A stretch of DNA of 64,000 bases from Panicum virgatum (lineage: Eukaryota > Streptophyta > Magnoliopsida > Poales > Poaceae): positions 23,579,534 through 23,643,533 of the forward strand of contig NC_053145.1 of assembly GCF_016808335.1 (NCBI RefSeq), in the 5' to 3' direction. The translations under genes were made by a program, and so were the position numbers. Below, piece after piece: positions 47,114 through 58,890 of this stretch (within the stretch, counting starts at the first letter, position 1; each line of letters opens with the position of its first letter). Under the pieces are notes generated by a model. The model did not search any database and was not told where the DNA came from. It worked only from the letters and a program-made list of their open reading frames with translations.

Positions 47114-47250
47114 CTCCATCTCCGAGGTCCCCCAGGTAATTAATCCTTCATCCTTTTCCTGTCCGCGTTGTCACTTCAATCTACGGCTTACAGCCTTTTC
47201 GCATTTTTTTTCTCTCTTTTCTGTTACTGCTCTTAGGCCCTCAAGAACGC
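47114..47250 (+). other. Antisense-gene segment between the two solo LTRs
   Basis: Continues the frame cut at 43652. A small intron is visible: donor CAG/GTAATT (GT at 47136) and acceptor CTCTTAG ending at 47236, 101 bp. The second exon is cut at 47250 by the next solo LTR and resumes at 48653. Confidence 0.45.
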
Positions 47251-48647
47251 TGTTGAGAGTCCTTAAGTGCAAAATTTATGCCGTCAACTCCTGCATAAAG
47301 ACATGAAGAATGAACATCAACAGTAGTGGTAGGAGTTATTACTAACGAATTCCACGAGTTTTGGTGATTCTTGGTTTGTAGGCACACAAGTCAGGAATAA
47401 CATGAAAACACGCAGAAGACACAACAGCAATATACAAAACATTGCAGCTTGTGTTACACATCAAAAAGAGGCCCATTTGACATAGAAAACTGACGTACAA
47501 AGCCTCGGCACCGACATACACAAGTTAGGGTCCCACCTGGCAGTGTCCAGGACGAAAGGCGGTGCGAGAGGTGCCACTCATGGGCTGGCCGAACCACAGG
47601 GTCGGCCGGCTCCATGTTGGTGCCGTTCGGCCTCATCTTTGGTGGGAAGATCATCCTTATCCTCCTGAAGGCGGTGCCCAGTGTTTCCATATTTAATTCT
47701 GGCAAGAACCGACTTTCTTGGGCTATAAAAGGGGGCCTCCCTCACCCCTCACAAGACACACACCACCAAGGAGCAACACCACCATTCCAAGATGTCGTAG
47801 AGTAGTATTAGTTGGAGTTGGGAGTTAGGGAGAGTAGTGCAAGGTTTCGGAAGAGTCCTCGGAGGTCTGGCATCTCGGCCCCTTTGTAAAACTCAAGTGT
47901 TTTATCTTATTCTTCTCTATTTACTGAAATGTCTTTATGGTTATTTCTTTCATACCTTAGTGCGTTAGTTAAGCATGGTTAAGTGTAGTGTTTATATTTT
48001 GGCACGGGATCTCCGTTCGACCGAATGCTCTGGTTGTCAATTGTGACTAGAGTAGTAATCGATAGTGTAGACGTGGTGTCTATACTTTTCGATTACCTGA
48101 GGTTGCGCCCAACCCCACGGATTGTTGTGGTAGCCCCGGAGGTGACAGCTCCGACCAGGCCTTTGTATTCCACCACGTTTGGGTTGGTGTTTCATAGGGC
48201 TATTGGCGGCCTAACCCCGATCACCCCTTACCAGTCTTTTCGAGGATCGGAAAGGTACCGTCGCTCCGATGTGCCAAGATGTGCGCTATGTTTGACCTCT
48301 GCTTAGTTAACCCCTTTGGTGTGAATTAGAGTAGAACCACAGTAATGGAGAAGTAAATAGGAACCTTGTCCTCTCTCGTTGACCTCCTAGCTTTGCTTGT
48401 CTGTTCTGCTATCTTACCCTGGAGTTCTCCTGTGTGTGTCACTTATCCAAAAACTCCTATTCCTTCTTATACCCCATAATAGTCTAGTCGGTATACTAGC
48501 TAGCAGTTACGTGATGGCTATCTATGAACTTCTTTAACCATTGCTTCCCTAAGGATAAATACGATACCCTGGAATACTCTTGAGTGAAAGCTACAGCGAC
48601 ATCCATGCGCTTGCGGATTTAACTGTTTGCGTTAACAAATGCCAACA
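47251..48647 (+). mobile_element. Solo LTR of an Athila-type element (1397 bp), TSD AACGC
   Basis: Starts TGTTGAGAG, ends GCCAACA; perfect 5-bp duplication AACGC at 47246-47250 and 48648-48652. TATAAAA at 47724-47730 followed by GGGGGCCTCCC. No PBS follows. Small ORFs inside are incidental. Confidence 0.93.
47724..47730 (+). promoter_or_regulatory. TATA box in the Athila-type solo LTR
   Basis: GGCTATAAAAGGGGG, the same setting as in the Athila-type LTRs at 52953 and 59663. Confidence 0.7.
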
Positions 48648-48703
48648 AACGCAATCACCATCCCCTTTTTCCAAACAACCCAGTACGATCTTCTTAGGCC
48701 CTT
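48648..48703 (+). other. Short antisense-gene remnant
   Basis: 56 bp that continue the second exon begun at 47237, then end at the Tat-type LTR that starts at 48704. Confidence 0.4.
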
Positions 48704-49119
48704 TGTCGGTGTTTACCGACAAGCCTACTCAGGGATACCCTTAGCAGTGAGGTTTGTAGGTAGGGATCGACTGCTCTGCAACTCGATGGTGCAAGGAACA
48801 CAAAGATTTAGACATGTTCCGGCCATGAGTTGCGTAATACTCTACGTCCTGTGTGGTTGTTCATATTGCCTTTGGTGTTGATGTGTTTTGAGGGGGTCCC
48901 TGTCCTCCCTTATATATCCGGGGGGACAGGGTTACATGGAAAGTCCTAGTCGAGTACAGTTGGAGTCCTACTACAATACAATCGGATAGTTTCCTTTGTA
49001 CTGCAGCTAGTCCTACGCCTATTCAGTTAGTTACAAAAGAGTTAAGGTACTTCCATGAGCTATCCCTTACTCTAGAATATTCTATGCCTATAAGCAGTCC
49101 CGCTGCCCTGGGTCTGACA
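48704..49119 (-). repeat. Complete short Tat-type LTR (416 bp)
   Basis: Minus strand: starts TGTCAGACCC, ends ACACCGACA. Minus-strand TATATAAG at about 48910-48917, then the transcribed part. The bases to its right are the complement of a polypurine tract (CTCGGGGCT on the minus strand), so it is a 3' LTR. No PBS on the other side. Confidence 0.82.
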
Positions 49120-49754
49120 AGCCCCGAGCTCTTCGTAGCCGAGTCCTGCAGGCATCGAGTATTTGGCTGGGCGTCTTCGAGTACTTCAAATAGTTAGAAC
49201 GTCGTTCTGGTTGCTTTTGGGCCCTCCTTTACATACGTCGAGTAGTCCTCCAAGTACTTCCAGTTGCTTCGAGGCTGTGAGGTGCTCAAGCCCCGAAATC
49301 TTGATCATATATGGTGTGCGAAGTACTCGCACTCCATATGGAGTAGCCCCCGAGCCTTAGTTTGAATCGTAGAATCAGGCTGAGGGTCACTTCAGTCTTT
49401 TTTATTCAATATTTTCCAAAAAAAATTGAAAAATAAATCTCTGATGCACATATCCTGCAGCCCCCGAGTCTTGAATTTAAATCTCTCAATTTAGATTTAA
49501 GGATCCAAAACTCATGACAAAATATATGGTAAAACTGCTCAGAGAAGTGAGCAACTGTTGATCTTCCATGTATTCACAGAATTACCGTTGTGAACTATAT
49601 AAATCCATGCGATGACTTTTAGGGTTTTACCCCTTTGACTCCTGGCCGCTGTCAAATTTGGATCCAAACTTCACAATTACTTGTGCTCTCAGTTCTCCAT
49701 CCACTAGCCCCTCTCGTAGCCCCCGAGCCTAAGAGCACAGCTCGTGACACTAAG
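49120..49754 (+). promoter_or_regulatory. 5' region of the antisense gene, with CCCCCGAG motifs
   Basis: Non-coding. GCCCCCGAG recurs at about 49348, 49461 and 49719, as in the spacers of the other Tat-type elements. It must hold the promoter of the antisense gene; a TATA-like CTATATAAAT lies near 49596. Confidence 0.45.
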
Positions 49755-51971
49755 ATGGCTCCTAAGAAGAATAAGTCCAAAGTGGAAGATGAAGAAATCT
49801 TTCCACGGGCTGGCGCAAAAGCAAAATGTATGAAGCAGTTGTACAGGAACTGGAAACTATGGGTCTTCTCCAGAGTCAAGCCGTGATCCAATGGCGCGTA
49901 GGCGAAGGAGAAGATTATCCTTTCGAAGGTACTCTTGAAACCATTTTGTTTCGCGATTTCGTGGAACGTGGCGTTGCAGTACCTGTTTCTGCGAAGCATT
50001 CCTTGGCATCCTTCCCCACTTTCATCTTTTCCAACATTTCTTCATCCTTGTACCCATTCCAAATGCTACCAAACCCGTCGTCGTCGTGGGATGTGAATTG
50101 GTACTCCGTCATGAGACCTGAGATGAGTACTTATCTTATAAGCCGAGGGGTAAGGAATCGAGTGGGAAAGTTTCTGGTTTCATGTCGGGAAATTTGAATC
50201 TCCACTACCAGAAATGGTTCCTGGCGCCCCCAAGTCCGAGCATGCTTGTCGAGTACTGGACCTGGTGGCGACCAAGTTGAATGTCTTCTTGATGCCATTG
50301 CAACATCCAAGAATAAAGGAATTACTAGCGATGATGTAGTCTTTTCCTTTGTGAGTCGTCGGATTCAACCTCTTCAACATCGGAAGCATCCTGCCTTCAG
50401 ATATGAAGGTACAAAAGATCCCACCAGGCTCTCTCCAGAAGCAATGTCTCGTTCTAAGGTAGTCAGAAGATGTTGCAAAGTTCTTGATGATTTCGTCAAG
50501 TCTTTGATGCTACCAGCACTCTTCTCAGTAGTCAATCCACCCGAAAATACTTGGGTAAGATTTAGAAAACCTTGTCGAGTACTTGTAGGTAAGCCTTTTA
50601 ATAATCTGATGAATCCTCTTTTTGTAGAAGAATTATAAGACATGGTATTGCATGCCTCCGTCTTCAGAAGATGCCGCCCATTTTGGTGGCACGAAGAAGC
50701 GTAAAGCAGCTCCTGGATGATCCATGTTGCAGAGGAAAACACACCATCTCAACAGTGGACAGTAAGAAACTTAACTTTTCAAATTAGATCCGTTTAGCCT
50801 CAGCTTCCTTATTCAAAATCTAGCTTGGCTTAGGATCCAATATCTTCTAGCACATGAGAATGATCAGATCCAAGACATCCATAACTGGGTGCAAAGGGAT
50901 CCAGAAGCAACTACTCGATCAGCCCCCGAGTCGCCAGTAATAGGGTTGATCGAAAACCCTGCTGCTGTCTGTCAGGATGCAGGCACATATGGGACATCAA
51001 AAGAGTCGAATCCTGAAGCACCCAAGCTTACTCCATCTGTAGCTACTGAGGATACCTCTGCTGCTGCTGGTATTGGTGGTGGTGAGGCTGAAGGGTCAAG
51101 GAATCCTACTGTTTGAGTAGTACCCTTTCAGTCTCTTCCACAGTTTGCCCAGGAAGAGATGGGAAAAGAGATCTTTGATGATCCATTGTTATCTATAGAA
51201 AATGTAAAAAAGCTCGTAGATTGCATGCAGTGGAGCTTCAAATATACCAAGGTAAGCCTTCTTCTGCTATTGTTACTGTTGTCGAGTAGTTGATGATATC
51301 TGACCCATCATTTGTTGCACTTGTAGGATGTTGCAAATCGATCCTTCCTTAAGTCTTAGGCTTTGTATCAAACTGTTGATAACCGGGAAACATTGGCTAA
51401 GAAAAATGCAGAAATTGCTTTATGAAGCTAACCTTGACGAGTCCCTTGCTGCACGGAACAAGCTTTATGAAGCTAACCGCGAGCATACTCGAGAGCTTTA
51501 TAAGATGAAACAACAGATCAAGAGCCTTGAGGAGGAGAAAGCCAAGCTCCAAGAACAACTATAGACTGCCCAAGCCTGTAAGTATTTGAACCTTCTCTTG
51601 ACAGTTCCTCGCCGTTAATTGAATAATCGCTAAGATATTCTTGTATCAGGTTATTCAAGTGACCAAACTCGACTAGTAGCAGCAGCTCAAGTTATTGTAG
51701 ATATGGTAGATTCTGAAGGAGGATCATCGAGTAGTAAGTCTTTAGTGGAGCACTTAGAAGGGGCTCCAAAAAGTTTTTCGACATCATGACGGCCACCTCC
51801 AAGAATTATCTGACCCATATAATTGGAATTGTTAAGTCTTACTGGCCTCAGCATAACTTAGCTCCCATAGCTAAAGGAATAGCCGTTGATTGCTCTGATG
51901 AGGATTTCTAGGGCTATTGTAAAGAATCAGAAGTGATTGCCGAGGAGATCTTGATGAAATTGGCAGAGTAA
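49755..51971 (+). pseudogene. Antisense gene of a Tat-type element (PF04195-like), spliced and decayed
   Basis: Opposite in strand to the adjacent LTR. Starts MAPKKNKSKVEDEE; then a segment like the putative gypsy-type transposon family (PF04195): VIQWRVGEGEDYPFEGTLET and DFVERGVAVPVS; later RRIQPLQHRKHPAFRYEG (50360-50400). The C-terminal part is a long helical region (RELYKMKQQIKSLEEEKAKL) and ends in a conserved-looking segment (SYWPQHNLAP). Two short introns are clear: 51252-51326 (75 bp) and 51578-51649 (72 bp), both GT-AG, with frame restored across them. Lesions include a frameshift near 49880, and TAG at 51357-51359. Such antisense ORFs are known in Tat elements; their role is unknown. 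Confidence 0.72.
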
Positions 51972-52045
51972 TCTGCTTGTAACAGCTCTTGTTATCTTCT
52001 GTAAGAACTTGCCTTTGTATGTATTGCCTTTATCCTATTGGTGTA

Positions 52046-52190
52046 TGTCAGACCCGGGGCAGCGGGACTGCTTATAGGTATAGAATGTTCTAGAGTAAGA
52101 GATAGCTCATGGATTTACCTTACCTCTCTTGTAACTACCCGAATAGGCGTAGAACTAGCTGTAGTACAAAGGAATCTACCCGATTGTGTT
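52046..52190 (+). repeat. Tat-type LTR, first 145 bp
   Basis: Starts TGTCAGACCC and matches the beginning of the 48704-49119 LTR at roughly 88 percent by eye, but in opposite orientation. It breaks off where the Athila-type LTR starts, so it was the target of that insertion. Confidence 0.8.
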
Positions 52191-53739
52191 TGTTGGCGGT
52201 CGATATCAGTGATTTTTGCCGCCAACACACCGCCTGATTTCATGAAACAAAGGTCATAATCATGCCAAATTCACTTATATTAATGAGTTCCACAAGTTTT
52301 TGTGAGTATTTGAATGCAGGAACAACATGTACAAAATTTGGCCAAAATGGGAGAAAACCCAGGCCGGCCGGCCTATCCACCTGGCACTTCAGGCTCATCT
52401 TTGGCCAGAGTGCTCATGGGTGCAAATACGAGCAAACCCAATGTGGTTTTCTACAAAATTCACAAACCAAGACCGAAAGGCTTGAGCCATGATAAGTTGG
52501 GTCAACCTACAGTAACCAAACTCAGAACCAACCCCTAAACCGATTTGGGAGGAAATACGAGCGTTGATTGGCACGTTGGTGGAACGGAGGGCCGAGGGGG
52601 GACAACCCAGGCCGGCCGGCCTAGGCCGGGCCGCCCGGCCCCTAACTTCCTCGCTTCGGACCAAGCCAACACAACCGACTTCATCAGGCAATCAGGAGCG
52701 TCCACAGAAAGGTGGCACAAATTTGACGGAGATCCTAGGCCGGCCGGCCTAGGGGAGGCCGGCCGGCCTAGGGGAGGCCGGCCGGCGTGGCCTTTTGGCG
52801 CCACGTGTGTAGCCTTCTAGAGGGAGTTAGAACCATCATGTGTGCAGCCCACAAGTGGAGGTTACAACCGCCATGCATGCATGGGCAGCTTTGCTTTCAA
52901 GCCACGCTAACCATAGCTTAGCTTACAAGCTAAGCAACCCACCTTGGAGGCCTATAAAAGGGAGCCCCCACCCCTTATTTCAGCACACACCATTTGGAGA
53001 GGAGAAGAGTCCAAGCAAGATGTAGTCCCACTTAGTAGAATAGGGAGAGTGTGAGGTGAGAGTCTTGGCGAAAGCCAAAATAAAGGAGCGGTGCCGAGTT
53101 CTCTCGGCCTTACTCCATTTTGTAAGCCACCTCGGAGGAATGGAATATCTTCGGAATGAAGTTCCTCGTCTCTCGTCGGTATCACACTAGTCTTTCTCTT
53201 TACTTCAGTTACTTGTTTACTTTCTGTCATTGATCTACGGGATCCCTAGTCTGCGTAAGTAGCAAGTTCTACTTATTTGAGAGTGCTTTCTGTCTTGCCG
53301 GGAGGCAGTAGTGCGTAACTCGATAGTGTTAGGCATGGTGCCTAAACTTGGTTAGTTACATAGGGTTGTGTTTCACCCCACGAAACCATTATGGTAGGCG
53401 GCAGGTGGTGATAGCCCTGTCCGTCCTTCGTAGTCCACCATGTTCGGGTGTTTTCATAGCAGTAGTTGCAGGTTGCCGTTGGACTCCACTCTCACCCCTT
53501 TCTGAAGTCCTTCCTCTTCCAGCCGCCAAAGCAGATCAAGATAGTTTAGTTGCTAACCGACGTTAGACCCTCTACCCACTTATCTCTCTTCCCCTGGTGG
53601 GTCCAGTTGAACTAGTTCTAGGTTTGATCGAAGCTTTACCATTCCTTGGATTTGATATCCCAGGTATACTCCCTGGTGAAAGCTACATCGGTCTCTGTGT
53701 GCTTGCGGAGTAATTCGTATAGGCTAAGGAATGCCAACA
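52191..53739 (+). repeat. First Athila-type LTR (1549 bp)
   Basis: Starts TGTTGGCGG with a hairpin (GTTGGCGG 52192-52199 pairing with CCGCCAAC 52219-52226), ends TGCCAACA. Contains clusters of GGCCGGCC at 52363, 52609 and 52740-52790 and TATAAAA at 52953-52959. ORFs inside are incidental. Confidence 0.92.
52953..52959 (+). promoter_or_regulatory. TATA box, first Athila-type LTR
   Basis: GGCCTATAAAAGGGAGCC; the downstream stretch is the likely start of the element transcript. Confidence 0.75.
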
Positions 53740-53746
53740 AGCTTTA

Positions 53747-53765
53747 TGGCGCCATTGCCGGGGAA
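53747..53765 (+). other. Primer-binding site, tRNA-Asp type (first)
   Basis: TGGCGCCATTGCCGGGGAA, one mismatch to the complement of the tRNA-Asp 3' end, seven bases after the LTR. Confidence 0.88.
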
Positions 53766-53829
53766 CGGTAGCAACACTAGTCTAGAATTCGTTCAGCTGT
53801 ACACCTTTTCGCCCATCCACATGGAGTTC

Positions 53830-54420
53830 TACTCCTAGTTATCCGTCAGTTCCATCCCGCAAGTATTTGGAACGGCCACCATCTTACCATCCCCCCTTAT
53901 CTGATGGTTACGAGATCAGTCCCAATCTTGTAAACCATGGTTTGCGCATTGTCCTTCTCTATGAGAAAGGACAAAAATCCTTGCTGGAATTCAACCATAC
54001 CATGTTCAAACCAAAACACCTTACGGTGAAGCTCTCTCCATTCTCTCTGATGGGCGAAGTGAAAATTTGGTACAACCAGACAGCAGGGAGAGTCAGAGGA
54101 GATTGGATCAAGTTGAAGGATGAATTTTGCTTCCTTGCGACCAAAGTGTTCGCACTTGGAACAGCATAGGGAAGATCTTTGCTAACGGCAAAATCTGGGA
54201 CACCTCATCGTATTCCGGAAGATGCTAAAGCAACACTTTGTTGGTTTTCGGAGCCCCTTTTTTCACCCAAACCAACTGATCACCCTATCAGCTGCATCCT
54301 CTCACCTCCACCACACATAGTGGAAATTACCGAACCAATCAAGTCCACCGATCATGAGCCACTCATTGATGATATGCCAATGCTCATCATGACCTCAGCC
54401 ATGTTTCAAACATGCCGAAA
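53830..54420 (+). pseudogene. gag of the Athila-type element, fragment
   Basis: An open stretch at 53867-54169 contains the gag core signature KLSPFSLMGEVKIWY followed by GDWIKLKDEFCF. A homologous stretch is at 60630-60872. Beyond 54170 the frame is lost; a residual proline-rich segment follows. Gag would form the particle shell. Confidence 0.75.
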
Positions 54421-55200
54421 GAGCATAAGTGCATATGCTCAAGATCTGAGGCATTCATTCTAGATACATCACAGATTGAGGGTCTTAATGTGATCACTAG
54501 CAAGGAATGGATAGAGGAGCGGAATTCAATTCCTGAAAACTCCTCTGCACTATTGGGGACGCTGCACCACAAGAGAACTTCTACAATCCGAAGGAAATCG
54601 TGTCCTTCTCCCGTAAGCACCCAAAGTGGATCGACGGCCAGATGATGGAAAGTAAGGAGATTTTTCCATGTTATGACCCTGAAGATGGGGCGTAACTGGA
54701 TCTTTCCAGATTTCCACATCTTCGATATCCCCGAAGGTGATATGTTCTCTTGATCGGTCAGCCAATAGAGCTACTTGTCAACTCCAATGGACTCCGAGCT
54801 ATTCTTCATAGCTCGAGGTTGACAAAGAAAAAAGATCCCAGTCAGTCTAGTCTGTTCAGGCAAAAGACTAGACCTGAGCAAGATCCAATGGAGAAGGAAA
54901 TAAACATCTCTGTAGAAGATGTCTTTCCATTCACCTAGGAAACAGATCCGGGTGGCCACCTCAAACTCAACAAAGAAGAAAAACTGCAACATCTTCTTTT
55001 TGAGCTGAAACTGCTGCCTCTTAGGCTGAAGATCACCCTTCTCCAACAACAACTGTAGCATGCTAGTCTTCATCAGCGACAAGCTGACAGAGAGTGAGAC
55101 TTGGCTGCTCGCTACAGTCCTAGAGAAGTACTGGTCCGTCATCGGGTATTCTCTCCAGGACTAGAACGGGGATCAGCCCCAACTTGTGCACCCATCACAT
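54421..55200 (+). pseudogene. Gag-protease region of the Athila-type element, eroded
   Basis: No long frame. Short pieces (for example around 54660-54750, reading ...WIFPDFHIFDIPEGD) suggest the end of gag and protease region, but I cannot identify a protease active site. Confidence 0.4.
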
Positions 55201-55224
55201 TTTTATGGAACCGGACCATAAGTC

Positions 55225-57528
55225 ATCCTGAGAGCACCAGTGATGGCTGAACAATGCGATGACGAAGGTATGAACCAAGAGGTATTGATACTACTACATG
55301 TGGGCGTCATCAACCCTGTGTAAGACAGTGTTTTGGTCAGCATAGTTCAAGTGGTCCCAAAGAAGGGAGCAATCTCCTCTAAGAGTAGAGCGCTCATATC
55401 CCAGAGGGAAGTCATCAAGGATGTGTATCGATAGTCAACAAGACTATCCAAAATGACCACTATTCTCTTCCCTTCTTTGACGAGATGCTTGAACGGCTGG
55501 CTAAGCACTCATTCTTCCAATACCTTGTCGGATATTCTGGTCATCACCAAATTTGTATGACCAAGTAAGACTACCTTCACCTGTCCCTACGGCACATTCG
55601 CCTACCGGTGAATGTCGTTGGTCTTTGCAACGCACCTTCTTTACTTTAGAAGTGCAAGATGGTGACTTTCTCTGACCAAATCGAGAGCATCATGAAGGGT
55701 TTCATGGATGATTTCTCAGTCCCTGGCAAAGATTACCATGAGAATTCAGACAAAGTTCTCATGAATTGCCAAGAAACACACTTGACCTTAATTGGGAGAA
55801 GTGTCACATTATGGTCAGAGAATAGATTGTCCTCGGACATTGAGTGCCATGAGGCACTCATTTCTTCACCCATCATGCATCCTCCCGATTGGAAATTTCC
55901 TTTCGAGACCACGTGCGATGTAAAATGACTACGCCGTCGGAGCAGTGCCGGGTCAATGCAAGGATAATCAGCATTATGCCAAATCTTATGCAAGTAAGAC
56001 ATTGACCGGAGCTCAGTTATGCAACAACGGAGGAGGAACTTCTGGCATTGGTATTTGCCTTGAGTTCACCTCCTACTTGGTTGGTGCTAAGGTGATAGCA
56101 TACACGGATCATGCTACACTAAAGCACATGTGATCAAGAAGGAAGACAAGCCACGACTCATCCGTTGGATTCTACTCCTACAATAATTTGATTTAGAAAT
56201 TAGAGATAAGGTAGGAGCAGAAAATTGCATGGCTGCTCGTCTCTCAAGAATTCAAGAAACCAATTGGCTTCTTGAGAGATGATACTCTTTTGGAGATCAC
56301 TATATCCAGTCCAAGGTATTAGAACTAAGTGAATTTCATGGAGACTGGATATATATCTTTAGATAAAGACAAGAAGAAGTTATATACACCTCAGCAAATA
56401 CCACCCTTGGGAGAACCCCTATCTATTCAAAGTCTGTGCTATTGGTTTACTCCAACCGCTGCATCCCGCTATGTGAGACCCGTGAGATTCTTGAGCGTGC
56501 TACTCCTTACCATAATGATGACACTATGGAGTATTCCGTATCTATGCTTAGGTTTGGCAGAATGCATAATTCTAGCCAACCATGTTTTGAGATGCTAAAG
56601 AATATGTGCAGTGCCCAAGATGTCAGATGCTACATCACTGAAGAGCAACCTTTAGTTGGAAGTAATCGACATATGGGGAGTTCACTTTGTGAGTCTTTCC
56701 CTATGTCAGAGCAAGTGCATCTTGGAGACTATGGACTATTTGTTCAAATGGATGAAGCACTTCCTGTGTTGCGGCCGACTCGAAGAATTCAAAGAAGATG
56801 ACACATTCCTTGCTTTGAATTTCCAAGAGTCAAGTTTGGTAGTGAAGGCTCACACTTCACAAGACAATACCTACTGGAAGTGTCTCAGCAAATTGAGAGT
56901 GAAACCACCGGGCTGCTACTCCATACCATCCCTATACCAATGGCTAGTCAGAAACATCTAACAAGAAGATCAGAAATATTCTGCAGAAGATAGCGAATGG
57001 CATGGGGAAAGGATGGAATAGCATGATACCCAAGGCACTCTGGACCTACTGAACAGCCTTCAAGACGTCGATAGGACAAACACCACACCAGCTAATCTAT
57101 GGCAAAACTTGTCATACACCAGTTGACCTTGAGTTCAGATCCCACGGGGCAATTAAGAGGTGAAAAATGGATCTCCAATCAGCTGGGGTTAAAAGGGAAA
57201 TCCAATGGGCTGAATTGGATGAATGGAGGAAGTAGGCTTACTACAGCTCCAAGCTCTAAAAGGAGTGGATGAAAAGATGACACGATAAGCAGATCAATAT
57301 CAAACATTTCGAAATGGGAAAATAAGGTACTACTCATTAATTCCCACCTTCATTTGATTGGTCGTGATAAGCTTAGAAGTGGAAAGAGCCTTATCTAATA
57401 AACCCTCCAGGATGATGACGGGAATATTGCAAATATTCCTCGAGCCCGAAATACCGGAACTCAAAGAAATAGACGTCTTTGAGTTATCCGAGGTAGAGCC
57501 CCCGCCTATGGTCATCGCCAGACCTTAA
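55225..57528 (+). pseudogene. pol of the Athila-type element: RT, RNase H, integrase, decayed
   Basis: Translated pieces in changing frames: RT start (VVPKKG near 55350; FFDEMLERL-like near 55470), RT active-site segment GFMDDFSVPGKDYHENSDKVL (55695-55760), RNase H (YASKTLT near 55985; VIAYTDHATLKH at 56094-56130), integrase zinc region (RRCIPLCETREIL near 56440-56500), core region (VIDIWGVHFV near 56660) and TPHQLIYGKTCHTPVDLEF (57079-57135), and an acidic C terminus ending at TAA 57526-57528. Dozens of stops and indels; non-functional. Confidence 0.88.
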
Positions 57529-58890
57529 ATGTGCCTTACCCTAGTCTAGGATTATGGGCACCAATTTATTTCTCAAGTTTTGTTTTAGAAGCGCCCAGTT
57601 ATGTTTGAAAAAAAAGAAAAAAAACTAAAATAAAATGAAATAAATGCTTCATGCTTGTGCTTTAGTTGGTTGGTACACATTTGTGTGACAACCGACCCCC
57701 CTATTCAAATATTCTCATCAAGTGCGCAGATGAATATCATGAAAATCACTGAGATGGACTCCTTGGTGAAGTTGATCAAAATTTGATGCAACTCAAGATC
57801 AGGTAGCTAGATTATTCCCATGCCTAACCAAAACACCGACATAACAACTCGTCACGGAGCTTTGTGACCTCATCCTTCTTTCCCTTCCTGATTTCATTCA
57901 AATTAGTTCTAAATGAAATAAAATTAAATTTTGAATGAAACTCTTGGAAGAGAACTCATGACTTCCAAAGGTGCCTAAGCTTTATTTCTTATGCAAGTAC
58001 TCGTTACCTTTGGAACTTATTACATGATAGGATCACTTGAACTTTTGTTTATTGACCCTCATGATATAATGAAATGAGAGACATGTTCTTTCTAATTCAA
58101 AGTCTTGGAGTGTTTCTTTAAAAAGCTAAAAAAAAGAGGCAACTCTCATTCACTTTCAACCATACAAAGTCCTATCCAGAGCCATACATGAATAGAATTA
58201 AACCCACATAGCTATCAAACATCGTTGCCTTTCGAGAAATGTCATGATCATCGAGTACTTTGGTCATCCGCTGTGCATGTTCATTAATAAAGTCCATCAA
58301 AAGTGGTTCACCAAAAGCTCTCCATCTCCCTAAAAAAAAGAGTGAGCAACAATCTTACTTGAGAAAAAAAAAGAGGACAAAGGGGAAAGATGGAGAAGCT
58401 CAAGTTAAACACCACTCAAAAGGACACTCATCCCTCACACACACATGCACATGACCAAGTTCTAAAGATGGCATGATCTCTCAAAGACAAGATCTTTGAT
58501 CTCGCAAAATAAATGAGAAAGATATGCAAGTTTATCCCTACCTTGAGCCACACAAAAGCCTTTTAAATGTAGGAGAGGTTTTCTCTAAAGACCTTAGTGA
58601 GGTTCAAACACAAATTGAGAGACTAAGAGTGAGTTGAAAGAGATGAGAGCATACCTCCTATTTTGAAAATCTAGAAAAAACCTCCAAGTACAGAGAAAAG
58701 GAAGTGAATCATGTTCTCCATCAAGTTGTTCTAGGGATCAATATTCGAAGGTGAAGGTGTTAGCCACCCGGAATCCAAGGTATTAGGAAAGTTTAGAAAT
58801 AAATCTTGTGCATTCTTTGAGTTCATGAAACTAGGCTTCGCACTTTTTCGACCTTATTGCTCGGGCGAGCAAAGTCTGGCTGTGGGCGTG
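57529..58890 (+). other. 3' non-coding tail of the Athila-type element
   Basis: AT-rich, A-rich runs near 57608 and 58345. Athila elements often carry an envelope-like ORF here; I cannot recognise one. Confidence 0.5.

Noticed and set aside
57529..58890. Envelope-like ORF of the Athila-type element
   Set aside because: Expected at this place in some Athila elements, but no frame of useful length or membrane-like pattern is visible.
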